Below are positions 8,440 through 16,268 of a DNA stretch of 64,000 bases, piece by piece. Where the stretch lies: NCBI GenBank assembly GCA_000953735.1, contig LN554852.1:3173846-3237845 (forward strand), in the 5' to 3' direction. The position numbers were made by a program, and so were the translations under genes. The stretch comes from Moritella viscosa. Lineage in GTDB: Bacteria; Pseudomonadota; Gammaproteobacteria; Enterobacterales; Moritellaceae. Positions within the stretch are counted from its first letter, which is position 1, and every line of letters starts with the position of its first letter. The notes beneath the pieces were generated by a model that had not been told where the DNA came from, made no database searches, and saw only the letters and a list, made by a program, of their open reading frames with translations.

Positions 8440-9075
8440 TTAAAGTTTTGGTATTCTGTTAGACAAATCAAACCTACCACCGTCAATACCGTAAATAGTT
8501 TCATTTAGAGTTAGAGGATAAACAACATCATATATTTCGTTAGAAAAGAAAAAGACGTTAACTCCTTTTACGCGAAATATATGGCGCTTACATTTTGGCA
8601 CTTTTTTCATTTTTTCTTCGCTTAAATATAATTCGTCTATACGTTCACTGAGGAATGAACCTCTCTCCTCTAAAGGTAGATCATAGCCATGCTCTTCAGG
8701 GTCATAATGTATCATGGTTATCTCTATCTCGCTTTTGTCTTCGTCGAGCACATCAATCTCATTATTTATAGCAATAACATACCGTACTTGCTTAGACATA
8801 CCATCAGCGCAATCGAGCCTATTGGGTAACACAGTAATTCCATAAGGGTCAAAGCTCATGAAAATTTCAGCTACCTTAGCGGTCACACTGAGATCTCCAG
8901 CATTAGTGATGTCAAATACATGCCTCGCTAGAACATTATCATCAGTCCAAATGATAGGCGCTGCAATTGATACAGGAATATAATCAATATCTTCGTACAA
9001 GTACGCTCTAGCATCATCAGCCATAAACATCGCGTTGCTGGCGTAAAGCGCCTCATCAATCTTAGCTATTTTCAT
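8440..9075 (-). CDS. Long-type immunity protein (Imm11/DUF1629-like)
   Basis: 211 residues, starting at an ATG with an AAAGGA ribosome site. It is related to the protein at 13734-14339: both share YxPVSI..PIIW, SFDPYGI/AWDPYGV, an NNxIDVxD block and CKRHIFRVKG/YKKHIFRVKG followed by the FFSNE/FFSME strand. These match the C-terminal half of Imm11/DUF1629 immunity proteins. Cytoplasmic and acidic. It forms a pair with the short-type gene downstream. The preceding 236 bases hold a terminator and no toxin gene. Confidence 0.55.
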   Translation of the reverse strand: MKIAKIDEALYASNAMFMADDARAYLYEDIDYIPVSIAAPIIWTDDNVLARHVFDITNAGDLSVTAKVAEIFMSFDPYGITVLPNRLDCADGMSKQVRYVIAINNEIDVLDEDKSEIEITMIHYDPEEHGYDLPLEERGSFLSERIDELYLSEEKMKKVPKCKRHIFRVKGVNVFFFSNEIYDVVYPLTLNETIYGIDGGRFDLSNRIPKL

Positions 9076-9222
9076 TTATAATTCCTTTAAACTTTGAGAC
9101 CTGAGCATTTATATAATCTGGCTTTAACATCAGTTAAGTTAGGCTAATCGTTCGAAATCGCGGGATGCTTTCGTGACTAACAATCCGGTGCTTTATAGCC
9201 TGAGCAACCAAAGCATAAAACG

Positions 9223-9251
9223 AAAAAAGCAAATACGTTTCCATATTTGCT
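9223..9251 (-). terminator. Shared array terminator, copy 2
   Basis: Same stem (AGCAAATA / TATTTGCT), loop and T-run as copy 1, located after the short immunity gene 9312-9683. Confidence 0.8.
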
Positions 9252-9311
9252 TTAAATCTTGCGAGTTCCCACAGATGATTTTACAATATAAATAAGAATA
9301 TTGAGGTTCAA

Positions 9312-9683
9312 TTATTCATATTCAGAAATGATCTCTAGATCTTTGTATTTACTTAATACTTTTTCACATATTTCAGTCCGTAAAAACACATCATCATCAA
9401 GTATATAACCGACCGCGGTTTCATCTTTATTATAAGGTAAGTCTAACAAAAAAAGATCATCATGAAATTCAATATCACCATCTTCATCAATTTCTTTCTC
9501 AACTAAGATGTCCAACGTTGGAATATCTTCTTCAAGATATTTTTTCATGTCATTTAATACATCTTCATGCACAATTAATTTTGGAAGATGTAATAAATCT
9601 AATAATACATCAGGGGCTAAATTAGCAATAAATTTATCTTTCTTTTGATTTTTTTCAATATAATCTTTTATATTTTTATACAC
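9312..9683 (-). CDS. Short-type immunity protein
   Basis: 123 residues. The start is GTG at 9683 with an AGAGG site eight bases upstream. It resembles the other short immunity genes in layout: an N-terminal LAPDVLLDLLHLPKLIVHEDVL segment parallels PVEPDLVFDFYLFPKIYIIDD in the protein at 14456-14848. Very acidic (many Asp/Glu), as common for nuclease inhibitors. It follows the long immunity gene 9724-10284 by 40 bases and is part of the cassette headed by the AHH nuclease at 10286. Family assignment is by local similarity and position only. Confidence 0.5.
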   Translation of the reverse strand: MYKNIKDYIEKNQKKDKFIANLAPDVLLDLLHLPKLIVHEDVLNDMKKYLEEDIPTLDILVEKEIDEDGDIEFHDDLFLLDLPYNKDETAVGYILDDDVFLRTEICEKVLSKYKDLEIISEYE

Positions 9684-9723
9684 GTTTTTACCTCTAGCAC
9701 CTAAATCAATAAAATTTCGCTTG

Positions 9724-10284
9724 TTATTTCCTGGTATTTATCCAATAATCCCACTCTAAAACAGGGGTAAAGCTAACACCTGTAAAACCTAATTTAATTA
9801 TTTCTTCTACAAGACTGTTGTGGATGACAATAACAGAACTATGCCCGACCTTAAATACCAATCTTTTTTTCAAAGGTATTTTTCCAAGTGAATTACATAA
9901 CTTAAGCGTTTCAATACTTTTAATATTACCTTTTCGTTCTTTAAAGTCAGTATTAGCTTTATCAATATTAGATAAATAATTAGCTACTTTAAAATAAAAA
10001 AATTTGCTTTCAATCCCTTCGATTTTAGTTTCAGATAAACTTAAATAATTCAATTTAAGGTTTAAAATAAAATCATAGAAAGGTTTAGATATTAATGGAC
10101 TAGACATATATAAAACATCTGGTAAATGATCTGATTCACCAGGGTAACTTACCTGTGCATTAATAATATGCTTATGTGACATAATACATCTACGGTGTAC
10201 AATGCCACTGGAGTATCTATCAGTATAATCGAGTAAGCCAAATTCACAGTCAGCCACCCAAACAGAATATTCATTATTAATCAT
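9724..10284 (-). CDS. Long-type immunity protein (Imm11/DUF1629-like)
   Basis: 186 residues. The C-terminal region KKRLVFKVGHSSVIVIHNSLVEEIIKLGFTGVSFTPV fits Imm11/DUF1629, where a final helix and a G[VI]xFxPV strand close the fold. It lies one base after the stop of the AHH nuclease gene (10286-11026), the position expected for the cognate immunity gene. Soluble, no signal peptide. Codon use is more AT-rich than tssK or tpiA, in keeping with acquired DNA. Confidence 0.6.
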   Translation of the reverse strand: MINNEYSVWVADCEFGLLDYTDRYSSGIVHRRCIMSHKHIINAQVSYPGESDHLPDVLYMSSPLISKPFYDFILNLKLNYLSLSETKIEGIESKFFYFKVANYLSNIDKANTDFKERKGNIKSIETLKLCNSLGKIPLKKRLVFKVGHSSVIVIHNSLVEEIIKLGFTGVSFTPVLEWDYWINTRK

Positions 10285-10285
10285 T

Positions 10286-11026
10286 TTATTTCCCTACTTC
10301 TAAAGATTCCGTTTTACTAATCACCATCGAAGGCTCATTATTTTTCACGAATAAGTGAGTTAAGAGATGCTTATTGCCTAAGCCATTTTCACTATTGTGT
10401 CTGTAAGCACATGGCTTATCACGATTTATATTATGTTCACTTTCCTTTAAAGAAGCATTTCGGCATCCTGATTTACCTGCCTCATAATAATGACCATTAG
10501 CAGAAATCGTGCAGCTAAATGTTTCTATCTTCCGTAAAATGGCTTCACTTTCATCATCTATCAAAATGACTATATCTGAAAGACTGTCTTCGCATAAATC
10601 CCCATCCATTATATCATCGAGTATATCATCCAACCTTTGTTTCACACCCTGTACATAATTCCGTATTCCATAACGACCAGCCGAATGTGGACCACTGTGA
10701 ATTTGAACTCCTAACTGACACGCTAATTCAGGAGTCGCTGGTAATATAACCACATTACGCCAATGATTAATATCATAGCCTATTGTCTTAGCTATTTTTT
10801 CCCAATTAATTGACTTTTGCATACATTGAATAGGAATAATATGATGAGCTTGTAAGCTCCCACTTTGATAGAACCAAGGGTGATTGGCTGGATTTTGCTT
10901 TTGACCTTTACTCTCTGGATAACGAGCAGTATCATTTTTCATTAAACTATTCCACGCTAAGCCCCGATCATGCTTTCCTTTTCCTGGAACACCTCTCTTT
11001 TCAGAGGCCTTATTTTTCTTACTCAT
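10286..11026 (-). CDS. AHH-family nuclease toxin (T6SS effector module)
   Basis: 246 residues. Residues 60-120 hold the AHH nuclease core: QAHHIIP (Ala60, His61, His62), YDINHWRN (Asn87, His88, Asn91) and IHSGPHSAGRYG (His110, His114), matching the A/HH...N...H pattern of the HNH/treble-clef AHH superfamily (PF14412). It has no secretion signal or PAAR domain of its own. Its ATG overlaps the TGA of the upstream carrier copy (ATGA), so translation is coupled. Because that carrier copy lacks the PAAR-like head, this toxin looks silent or orphaned unless recombined. Two immunity-type genes follow directly. Confidence 0.75.
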   Translation of the reverse strand: MSKKNKASEKRGVPGKGKHDRGLAWNSLMKNDTARYPESKGQKQNPANHPWFYQSGSLQAHHIIPIQCMQKSINWEKIAKTIGYDINHWRNVVILPATPELACQLGVQIHSGPHSAGRYGIRNYVQGVKQRLDDILDDIMDGDLCEDSLSDIVILIDDESEAILRKIETFSCTISANGHYYEAGKSGCRNASLKESEHNINRDKPCAYRHNSENGLGNKHLLTHLFVKNNEPSMVISKTESLEVGK

Positions 11027-11985
11027 GATTTATGACCTCGGCAATATTTCTTACTATTTTTCTTTGCATCTTTCTTTACACCACGACCACAAACGTCACA
11101 TTTTCTCAGTTTCTTATCCTTCTTCTCATTCGTCTTACTCTTACTGCTACCCGCTTGCGCTGTGCCACCCGTGTGATGTTTGGTTTTCGCAGGATAAACT
11201 TTCTCTGATTTACCTAGTACACGTGCAAATAAGTTGTCAAACTCGCCCATTGCACTTTTTAGTTTATCCACTGACATCTTGTCGAATATTTTGATTTCGT
11301 CACCGAGTTTAACGAAATATGATGCAAGTTCGTCGGCCCCCATTCGATCTGCGTAGGACGCCATTTCTGTCGCGACTTCAATACAAGGTTTTAATACATC
11401 AGATAAAATTTTACTGGTTTCTTTCGCATATTCAGCCCACTTTAAACCAAGCAAAAACTTCTCAGGGTCACCCTTACCCAAAGCACGGACGATAGCCAAT
11501 AAATCGTCTTTTTTGGTCTCTTTACCTGTTTTAAGCACCACTTTACAAGTGCCTTTTAGCGCACTACCAAACAGTGGAATACAACCAATTAAGGTGAACG
11601 ACAAGGCTAACCAATTTTCAGGCTTATCGCGCCCCTCTTCATCCATCATATTAAGGATATTGGCGGTTAAATCACGTATATCACCGACTTGATCAACCAC
11701 AGGGATCATCGTTAACGCAGTGTTCGCAATAATTTGTTCTACCGATGCATCATCATTAAAATCACCTAACAATACACCCCATATCCAACTAGCAGAACTT
11801 GATGCTTTACGCCAAGTGTTCTCCCAAAAGCCGAGCTGTCCACGTTTGGTGTCTTCAATAATGGTTTGAGCATTCGCACCAGGATTAAATTTAGGATTGG
11901 TTTTGGTTGGTTCATTGGGTTGAAATTCGCGACTGTCTTCATCGGCAGTCTCCGACACAGACGGGTTTTGAGCCCCCCCATGCAC
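11023..11985 (-). pseudogene. Displaced C-terminal copy of the DUF4150 carrier (orphan)
   Basis: Bases 11110-11940 match 16341-17171 of the intact carrier almost base for base (constant offset 5231). The copy lacks the PAAR-like head (about residues 1-125) and also the 59-residue TTR-like domain: the alignment jumps exactly 177 bases at a TGAAGA shared by both sides. Upstream of that point similarity falls, and a run of seven Gs (one fewer than the frame requires) puts the preceding bases out of frame. The only start in the right frame is a GTG at 11985 without a ribosome site. Its C-terminal tail is unlike that of the intact copy and forms its own CxxC...CxxH zinc-binding pattern. Downstream it overlaps the AHH toxin. 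It probably serves as a donor for recombination rather than as a working protein. Confidence 0.7.
11110..11940. repeat. 831-base direct repeat, copy A
   Basis: Nearly identical to 16341-17171, in the same orientation, with no indels. The left limit is where the zinc-tail and toxin cassettes begin to differ; the right limit is the 177-base gap. Recombination between A and B would delete 5.2 kb and join the intact carrier to the other toxin. Confidence 0.85.
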
Positions 11986-12008
11986 ACGGTGCTTTCCTGT
12001 CTGAATAA

Positions 12009-12032
12009 TAAAAAAGCGCCATAAGGCGCCTT
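12009..12032 (-). terminator. Terminator after the fifth immunity pair
   Basis: Minus-strand GC-rich hairpin (GGCGCC, TTAT loop, GGCGCT) followed by T6. It differs in stem sequence from the shared array terminator but sits at the same place relative to its immunity gene. Confidence 0.75.
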
Positions 12033-12060
12033 CAAATCAATTTTTAGTGATAATTAAACC

Positions 12061-12417
12061 TTACCCCAAATGATGCTCAATAATGTTGGCCGTTTGTGAC
12101 TCTAGATGTTCTATTAAGTCTTTTTCAAAATACAGTGTTTCTTTTTCATAAACGATGCCGCTTTCATTCATGCCTGAATCATATTGTGTTTTAAGCACTG
12201 CAGGCAAAAACACATACATATCTTCAAATGGTTCGCCATCGGCTTCATAAAAAGTCACTGGATAGGTTGTATAATTCGACGGTACTGTTAATTTATCGCG
12301 GACATACACGCCAGGCGATGGGAAAAAAACCAACACCAAGTCAGCCTTCATCGGGAAGATTGATTTATTTGGTTTCTCAGCCAATAACCCTTCTTGTTGA
12401 TACTGCTGTATAATCAT
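12061..12417 (-). CDS. Short-type immunity protein
   Basis: 118 residues, starting at an ATG that overlaps the stop of the long-type gene (ATGA). The segment FPMKADLVLVFFPSPGVYVRDKLT parallels the PVEPDLVFDFY..KIYIIDD segment of the other short immunity genes. It is acidic. The C-terminal Imm11-like block of the 164-residue paralogs is not evident, so it may be shortened or diverged. It is the second gene of the fifth pair, which has no complete toxin gene upstream. Confidence 0.45.
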   Translation of the reverse strand: MIIQQYQQEGLLAEKPNKSIFPMKADLVLVFFPSPGVYVRDKLTVPSNYTTYPVTFYEADGEPFEDMYVFLPAVLKTQYDSGMNESGIVYEKETLYFEKDLIEHLESQTANIIEHHLG

Positions 12418-12974
12418 GATGAGAACTCCAAAGGAATAAATTCAATACCTGTAACACCCGCTTCTTCTAATGCGATTTTTACTTTTTCATTGGCAATAAA
12501 GGGGTCTTTAAAATTCGACAGCGTGAAAATATCATGTTTAAAATCACAAGCATCAAACTTTTTTCGGTCAAAGACTTCGTCACTAGCACCTGAGTACCCT
12601 CCTAGTAATGCTTCAAATCCATCTGCATCTGAAGCAATCGGGTCCAAAATATCATAGTGCGCAAGAGGATTAGTAAATGCAAAACCGGTAATGTCGCCAT
12701 CATTTTTGACGTTTACAGGTAAAAACTGCATACCCTGAAACCCATTGTCGAAGAAAACTTGCTGTACTTTCTTGCTTGCCATAAAACCGTGCCCCGCTTT
12801 TAAAAAGTCAGACATCCCCCGTTCTTCATAAGCGTCACTTACGGTTACTGAAGGTTTCTTTTTTAAAAATTTATGATGTGGTACCGGGTACATAAATCGC
12901 CTATTATAAGGAGCTTGTACGTTAAAAGAGCCTTCTCCCTCAGTAAATCTTTCAAATAATAAATAATAGTTCAT
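12414..12974 (-). CDS. Long-type immunity protein (Imm11/DUF1629)
   Basis: 186 residues. The ending KVKIALEEAGVTGIEFIPLEF and the internal KKVQQVFFDNGFQGMQFLPV are two good matches to the Imm11/DUF1629 helix-strand signature; this is the clearest member of the family here. Soluble and acidic. It is preceded by a 38-codon frame whose stop is five bases before this ATG (12980-13096), possibly the end of a lost toxin. Start ATG with AGGAC upstream. Confidence 0.65.
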   Translation of the reverse strand: MNYYLLFERFTEGEGSFNVQAPYNRRFMYPVPHHKFLKKKPSVTVSDAYEERGMSDFLKAGHGFMASKKVQQVFFDNGFQGMQFLPVNVKNDGDITGFAFTNPLAHYDILDPIASDADGFEALLGGYSGASDEVFDRKKFDACDFKHDIFTLSNFKDPFIANEKVKIALEEAGVTGIEFIPLEFSS

Positions 12975-12979
12975 TTTCG

Positions 12980-13096
12980 TTATTGTCCTAACATAGGTTT
13001 ATAGTGGCCAGATAAATAATCCAGTCGAGTATTAGCATCATGCCCTTTTCTAAAATCATGATGTAACAATGGGTCTACCTTTGCCGATAAGTACAT
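12980..13096 (-). pseudogene. 38-codon frame, possible 3' remnant of a lost toxin
   Basis: Starts at ATG 13096 and ends five bases before the immunity gene at 12974. The peptide contains DPLLHHDFRKGHDANTRLD, a His-rich segment, and finishes YKPMLGQ. There is no ribosome site and the frame is closed by a stop a few codons upstream. In the two complete cassettes the toxin gene stops within 1-3 bases of the long immunity gene, so this is the place where a toxin end is expected. I do not recognise the family. Confidence 0.35.
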
Positions 13097-13170
13097 TACA
13101 ACAAGCTTTATTGCCTTTTATAAGTATTGAGTGCAGGGTTTACAGATGAACCAATACTGATAACACAAAT

Positions 13171-13200
13171 AAAAAAAGCAAATACGTTTCCATATTTGCT
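13171..13200 (-). terminator. Shared array terminator, copy 3
   Basis: Identical stem, loop and T-run to copy 1, and part of the 508-base duplicated block. It follows the immunity gene 13230-13724. Confidence 0.8.
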
Positions 13201-13679
13201 CTTCAATATACATCGACTTGCGTAAACAGCTACACGTCTCGTACCCAAACGTCTTTTACGCGCGCAGCTTTTAATACATCAATCACGCTGTTATGAATAA
13301 TCACAACGCCGAAATCTTCTTCTAGTTTGAAAATAAGGCGTTCTGCTAATGGCACTGATTCTAGACGCGTGAAATCAAGTTCAACCTTGTCTAAATCAAG
13401 CCAGTTTAGTTTACCAAATTGTTTTTCTTCGTTGGTTAAACTGTACGTTTGATGAATGTATGGCATACGGTAGTTTTCATGCACTTTGATATCATCATCT
13501 TCTGGTTGACTCGGAGAGCAATCAACACTGGCATCAAGCCACTCAACACCGTGTTTAACCAAGGCTTCAACTTTGGGTGAAATATCATCGATGATAAATA
13601 ACTTAGGTGAAAATGTCATTTCCAATAATAAATCCGGTTCAACAGGCACGATTGGCTTTGCTGATTGTTGAAAAGGGAA
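13172..13679. repeat. 508-base direct repeat covering a short immunity gene (copy B; copy A at 7876-8383)
   Basis: Constant offset of 5296 with about 95% identity or better by eye. It spans the terminator, a leaderless spacer and all but the first 15 codons of the immunity gene. Identity ends sharply after GAAAAGGGAA. Confidence 0.8.
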
Positions 13680-13724
13680 TAAATTAAACACTTGCTTCGA
13701 CAATATTTGATATTCAGTTTTCAT
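13230..13724 (-). CDS. Short-type immunity protein (duplicate)
   Basis: 164 residues from the ATG at 13724, which aligns with the paralog at 7934-8428 and has an AAGGGA site; a start two codons earlier at 13730 is also open. It differs from the paralog mainly in the first 15 residues (TEYQILSKQVFNLFPF against NEYHLLSKTQFAHFPF) and in a few substitutions. The Imm11-like C-terminal block is intact. It follows the long immunity gene by a few bases. The duplicate shows that both ends of the two array units share sequence. Confidence 0.6.
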   Translation of the reverse strand: MKTEYQILSKQVFNLFPFQQSAKPIVPVEPDLLLEMTFSPKLFIIDDISPKVEALVKHGVEWLDASVDCSPSQPEDDDIKVHENYRMPYIHQTYSLTNEEKQFGKLNWLDLDKVELDFTRLESVPLAERLIFKLEEDFGVVIIHNSVIDVLKAARVKDVWVRDV

Positions 13725-13733
13725 AACCATCCC

Positions 13734-14339
13734 TTACATTATTGGCGCTTCTTCATCAAAATCAAATGGGGTATAAACAATACCTTGGCAATCAGCCTGC
13801 ATCGCAATATCCCACACGTGTGTCACCAACTCCATGGAGAAGAATATCGTATCATCCGAACCTTTCACTCGAAAAATATGTTTCTTGTATTCAGGGATTA
13901 CATGGTACTTTTCTGCATCAATGAATAACTCCGCTACAATGAGTTCAGGAGGGAGATCATAATCAGAACGATCTTCTAAATAAACAAAGCTTTCTTCCGT
14001 ATCCATCACATCGATAATATTATTAACTGACAGTAAATAACGACCTTTAGCTAAGCCATCATCTACTTTTAAAGCCGCAGGCATGACAACAACACCATAA
14101 GGGTCCCAAGCCATGATGGCCTCCATGACCACTTTCGAAATAATGCGATCGCCTTTATCTAAAATATCAGGAATACCCGTCATATCAGCACCTGCCGCTT
14201 CCCATATAATCGGGTTAATCACTGATATTGGCACAAAACCTTCGGATGAATAAAGGAATTCCCTGCTATCTAATGTCTGACTCATAATATCATTTGATAA
14301 TAAATTTTCACTGAACGTGGCCAATTCTTCTGTATCCAA
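13734..14339 (-). CDS. Long-type immunity protein (Imm11/DUF1629-like)
   Basis: 201 residues if started at TTG 14339, which has AGGA nine bases upstream and aligns with the N-terminus of the paralog at 8440-9075; an ATG at 14285 would remove 18 residues and has no ribosome site. Shared blocks with the paralog: FVPISVINPIIW, WDPYGVVVMP, YLLSVNNIIDVMD and KKHIFRVKG. Acidic, cytoplasmic. It is separated from the preceding pair by a terminator, so it must use its own promoter or read-through. No toxin gene lies before it. Confidence 0.55.
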   Translation of the reverse strand: MDTEELATFSENLLSNDIMSQTLDSREFLYSSEGFVPISVINPIIWEAAGADMTGIPDILDKGDRIISKVVMEAIMAWDPYGVVVMPAALKVDDGLAKGRYLLSVNNIIDVMDTEESFVYLEDRSDYDLPPELIVAELFIDAEKYHVIPEYKKHIFRVKGSDDTIFFSMELVTHVWDIAMQADCQGIVYTPFDFDEEAPIM

Positions 14340-14394
14340 CTTACCATTCCTTATACACTTCTATTTATTACACCTTATTTTTCAATGTATTAAA

Positions 14395-14424
14395 TAAAAA
14401 AGCAAATACGTTTCCATATTTGCT
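14395..14424 (-). terminator. Shared array terminator, copy 4
   Basis: Same hairpin and T-run as the other copies, after the immunity gene 14456-14848. It closes the run that begins with tagH/tssJKL and the intact carrier. Confidence 0.8.
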
Positions 14425-14455
14425 TTTGGTATCACAACATAAATTAAGATATTTA

Positions 14456-14848
14456 TTAATGCCAGCGATACAAAATATAATCTGTTTTTAAATTATTTAA
14501 CGCAGAAACAAACTCTTCACTTAAAAATAATGCACTGTTATCTTTATTTCTAAAGATATGAATACCATCACTAATATCATCTACTGCAGTATAATAATCG
14601 CTAATGATATAGACATGTGTGAAATTCGAACGTAAATCATCTTTTTTCAATTCAACTGCGCCATCAGATAATTCAACATTATGAGTTAAATAACGCGATA
14701 AACTGCCCACCATATCGTCAATAATATAAATCTTCGGGAAAAGATAAAAATCAAAAACCAAATCAGGCTCTACAGGTAACATGCCTTTTTTTTCTTTCAC
14801 CGGGAAGTTAGCTAATGTATCGACACTTAATTCAATAAACTTTCTCAT
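14456..14848 (-). CDS. Short-type immunity protein
   Basis: 130 residues. The start codon overlaps the stop of the long-type gene by one base (TAATG). N-terminal MLPVEPDLVFDFYLFPKIYIIDD is the signature shared by the short immunity proteins here; the C-terminal GIHIFRNKDNSALFLSEEFVSAL resembles the last strand-helix of Imm11. It is the second immunity-type gene behind the AHH toxin 15432-16259 and probably works with or beside the long-type protein. Confidence 0.5.
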   Translation of the reverse strand: MRKFIELSVDTLANFPVKEKKGMLPVEPDLVFDFYLFPKIYIIDDMVGSLSRYLTHNVELSDGAVELKKDDLRSNFTHVYIISDYYTAVDDISDGIHIFRNKDNSALFLSEEFVSALNNLKTDYILYRWH

Positions 14849-15429
14849 TAATATATCTCCGGAACGCGACCATCATCTGACACAGGGCGAACACTTAAAC
14901 TCGAATTAGCAACTGTCTCCCGATAAGCTAACAACGCTTCACCGAGCTCTTTTGATACAATAATTCTGTCTGGCGTTTCTTCAATAATAAATAACTGGCG
15001 TTTATGTTTTGGCCGTTTTTCTAGCCCCTCAAAATCAAGGTATAGCTCAGATACATGGATTAGTTCCATATCAGGAACGTGAATAATGTCACTTTTATCC
15101 ATGTCAGCACACGCCTGTATATTTTCAAGTGATAGCAGTGTGAAATCACCTTTTGAATCCTGTCCATCTGATACTACAGCAGGTAGAAACAAACATTTAT
15201 AAGGATTAAACTGCGCGATTATTTTTGAGATTGCTTTACTGCACACTATTTCACCAATGAAGTGGAAATCTCTTGTGCACTGTACAGATAATTCTTCTGT
15301 TATATCAATATCTTTTGCTACACTCGTTTGCGGAGAGCCTAGATCACAAAAATATTCGGAACGATCATTTGCTATTAATGAGCTATTATTACTCATAAAA
15401 TTTTCTGTTATTAAGTAGTATTTCGCCAT
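14848..15429 (-). CDS. Long-type immunity protein (Imm11/DUF1629-like)
   Basis: 193 residues, AAGGA ribosome site before the ATG. It lies two bases after the stop of the AHH toxin 15432-16259, so it is the best candidate for the cognate immunity protein. Blocks FNPYKCLFLPAV and KRPKHKRQLFIIEE..RIIVSKEL match the corresponding WDPYGVVVMP and KKHIFRVKG blocks of the other long immunity proteins. No signal peptide, fitting inhibition of a nuclease inside the cell. Confidence 0.6.
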   Translation of the reverse strand: MAKYYLITENFMSNNSSLIANDRSEYFCDLGSPQTSVAKDIDITEELSVQCTRDFHFIGEIVCSKAISKIIAQFNPYKCLFLPAVVSDGQDSKGDFTLLSLENIQACADMDKSDIIHVPDMELIHVSELYLDFEGLEKRPKHKRQLFIIEETPDRIIVSKELGEALLAYRETVANSSLSVRPVSDDGRVPEIY

Positions 15430-15431
15430 TC

Positions 15432-16259
15432 TTATTCCTTATATTTAGCAGGAGCATTACACTCAATCTTAAATTCATCTTTTAATCTATAAACATTCTT
15501 TAATAATTTATTAGGTATTAGGTACATAGAACTCATACTGAATTGGTTATAATTATGAACACGTTCTGATGAACAATTCCTACCTTCTTTTTGCTTACAA
15601 CCCACTTTATTATCATGTTGATAAAACTTACCACTATTAAAGAGGTTCAATTTAAACTGGCTAATATCAATCAATAAGTTTGTTGATAATTTATCTATCG
15701 AATTAACAACCTTTTCAGGTTTAGAAGAACAATTCAATTTCTCCATTTTAATCTGAATACTTAATTTCATCCTACAGATTTTATGATAAGCAAATAGTTC
15801 ATCCATTCTGTGCATATCATCTTTTAATGTTGCTTCGCTAAGGGACGTTTCATCCGTTTCGGCGCTATGTAGCGCTGTTAAATTATCTTCTGCTGTTTTT
15901 TCATCAAAGCTATAATCTACTGCAATTTGTTTACCTGTGTGTCCGCTGACATGTCTAGGTAACGCATAGTGGCAGCATACTTGTTTCTCTGTTGGAAGTG
16001 TAACTAGATTCTTCAAATGATTCACATCATAAGCTTTCATTTTTAGTAGGTTACGCCTCACTTTGGCTAATGATTCAGTCGCTTTTATTGAAAGAATATG
16101 GTGTGTTGCTAGTTTTATGCTTTTACTATTCGCAACTCTCAATGGGTGTTTATCTAATTTAATATAACCAAGTGATTTACGGTCTATTTTACCCTTTTTA
16201 TATTTATCTTTTTCAGTTAAAGCTGATGAATTTTTTACAATGTGCCCTTTTTGTGACAT
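15432..16259 (-). CDS. AHH-family nuclease toxin (T6SS effector module)
   Basis: 275 residues. The nuclease core lies at residues 50-110: LATHHIL (His53, His54), YDVNHLKNL (Asn80, His81, Asn84) and LPRHVSGHTG (His103, His107), the AHH variant of the HNH fold. It starts ten bases after the carrier stop and its ribosome site (AGAGG) overlaps that stop, so translation is coupled. It shares the core plan with the toxin at 10286-11026 but little else. In the V. parahaemolyticus T6SS1 locus, as I recall, a PAAR-AHH protein occupies this place (VP1415); here the nuclease is a separate chain. Delivery presumably requires binding to the carrier's zinc tail. Confidence 0.7.
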   Translation of the reverse strand: MSQKGHIVKNSSALTEKDKYKKGKIDRKSLGYIKLDKHPLRVANSKSIKLATHHILSIKATESLAKVRRNLLKMKAYDVNHLKNLVTLPTEKQVCCHYALPRHVSGHTGKQIAVDYSFDEKTAEDNLTALHSAETDETSLSEATLKDDMHRMDELFAYHKICRMKLSIQIKMEKLNCSSKPEKVVNSIDKLSTNLLIDISQFKLNLFNSGKFYQHDNKVGCKQKEGRNCSSERVHNYNQFSMSSMYLIPNKLLKNVYRLKDEFKIECNAPAKYKE

Positions 16260-16268
16260 CTCAAACCT

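Noticed and set aside
9100-9180. Short frame ending RDFERLA as a toxin remnant
   Set aside because: Only about 16 codons after a stop; too short to separate from chance.
11766-12035. Reading frame across the orphan carrier junction (minus strand)
   Set aside because: After a few codons it is the wrong frame of the carrier sequence; it is open by chance.
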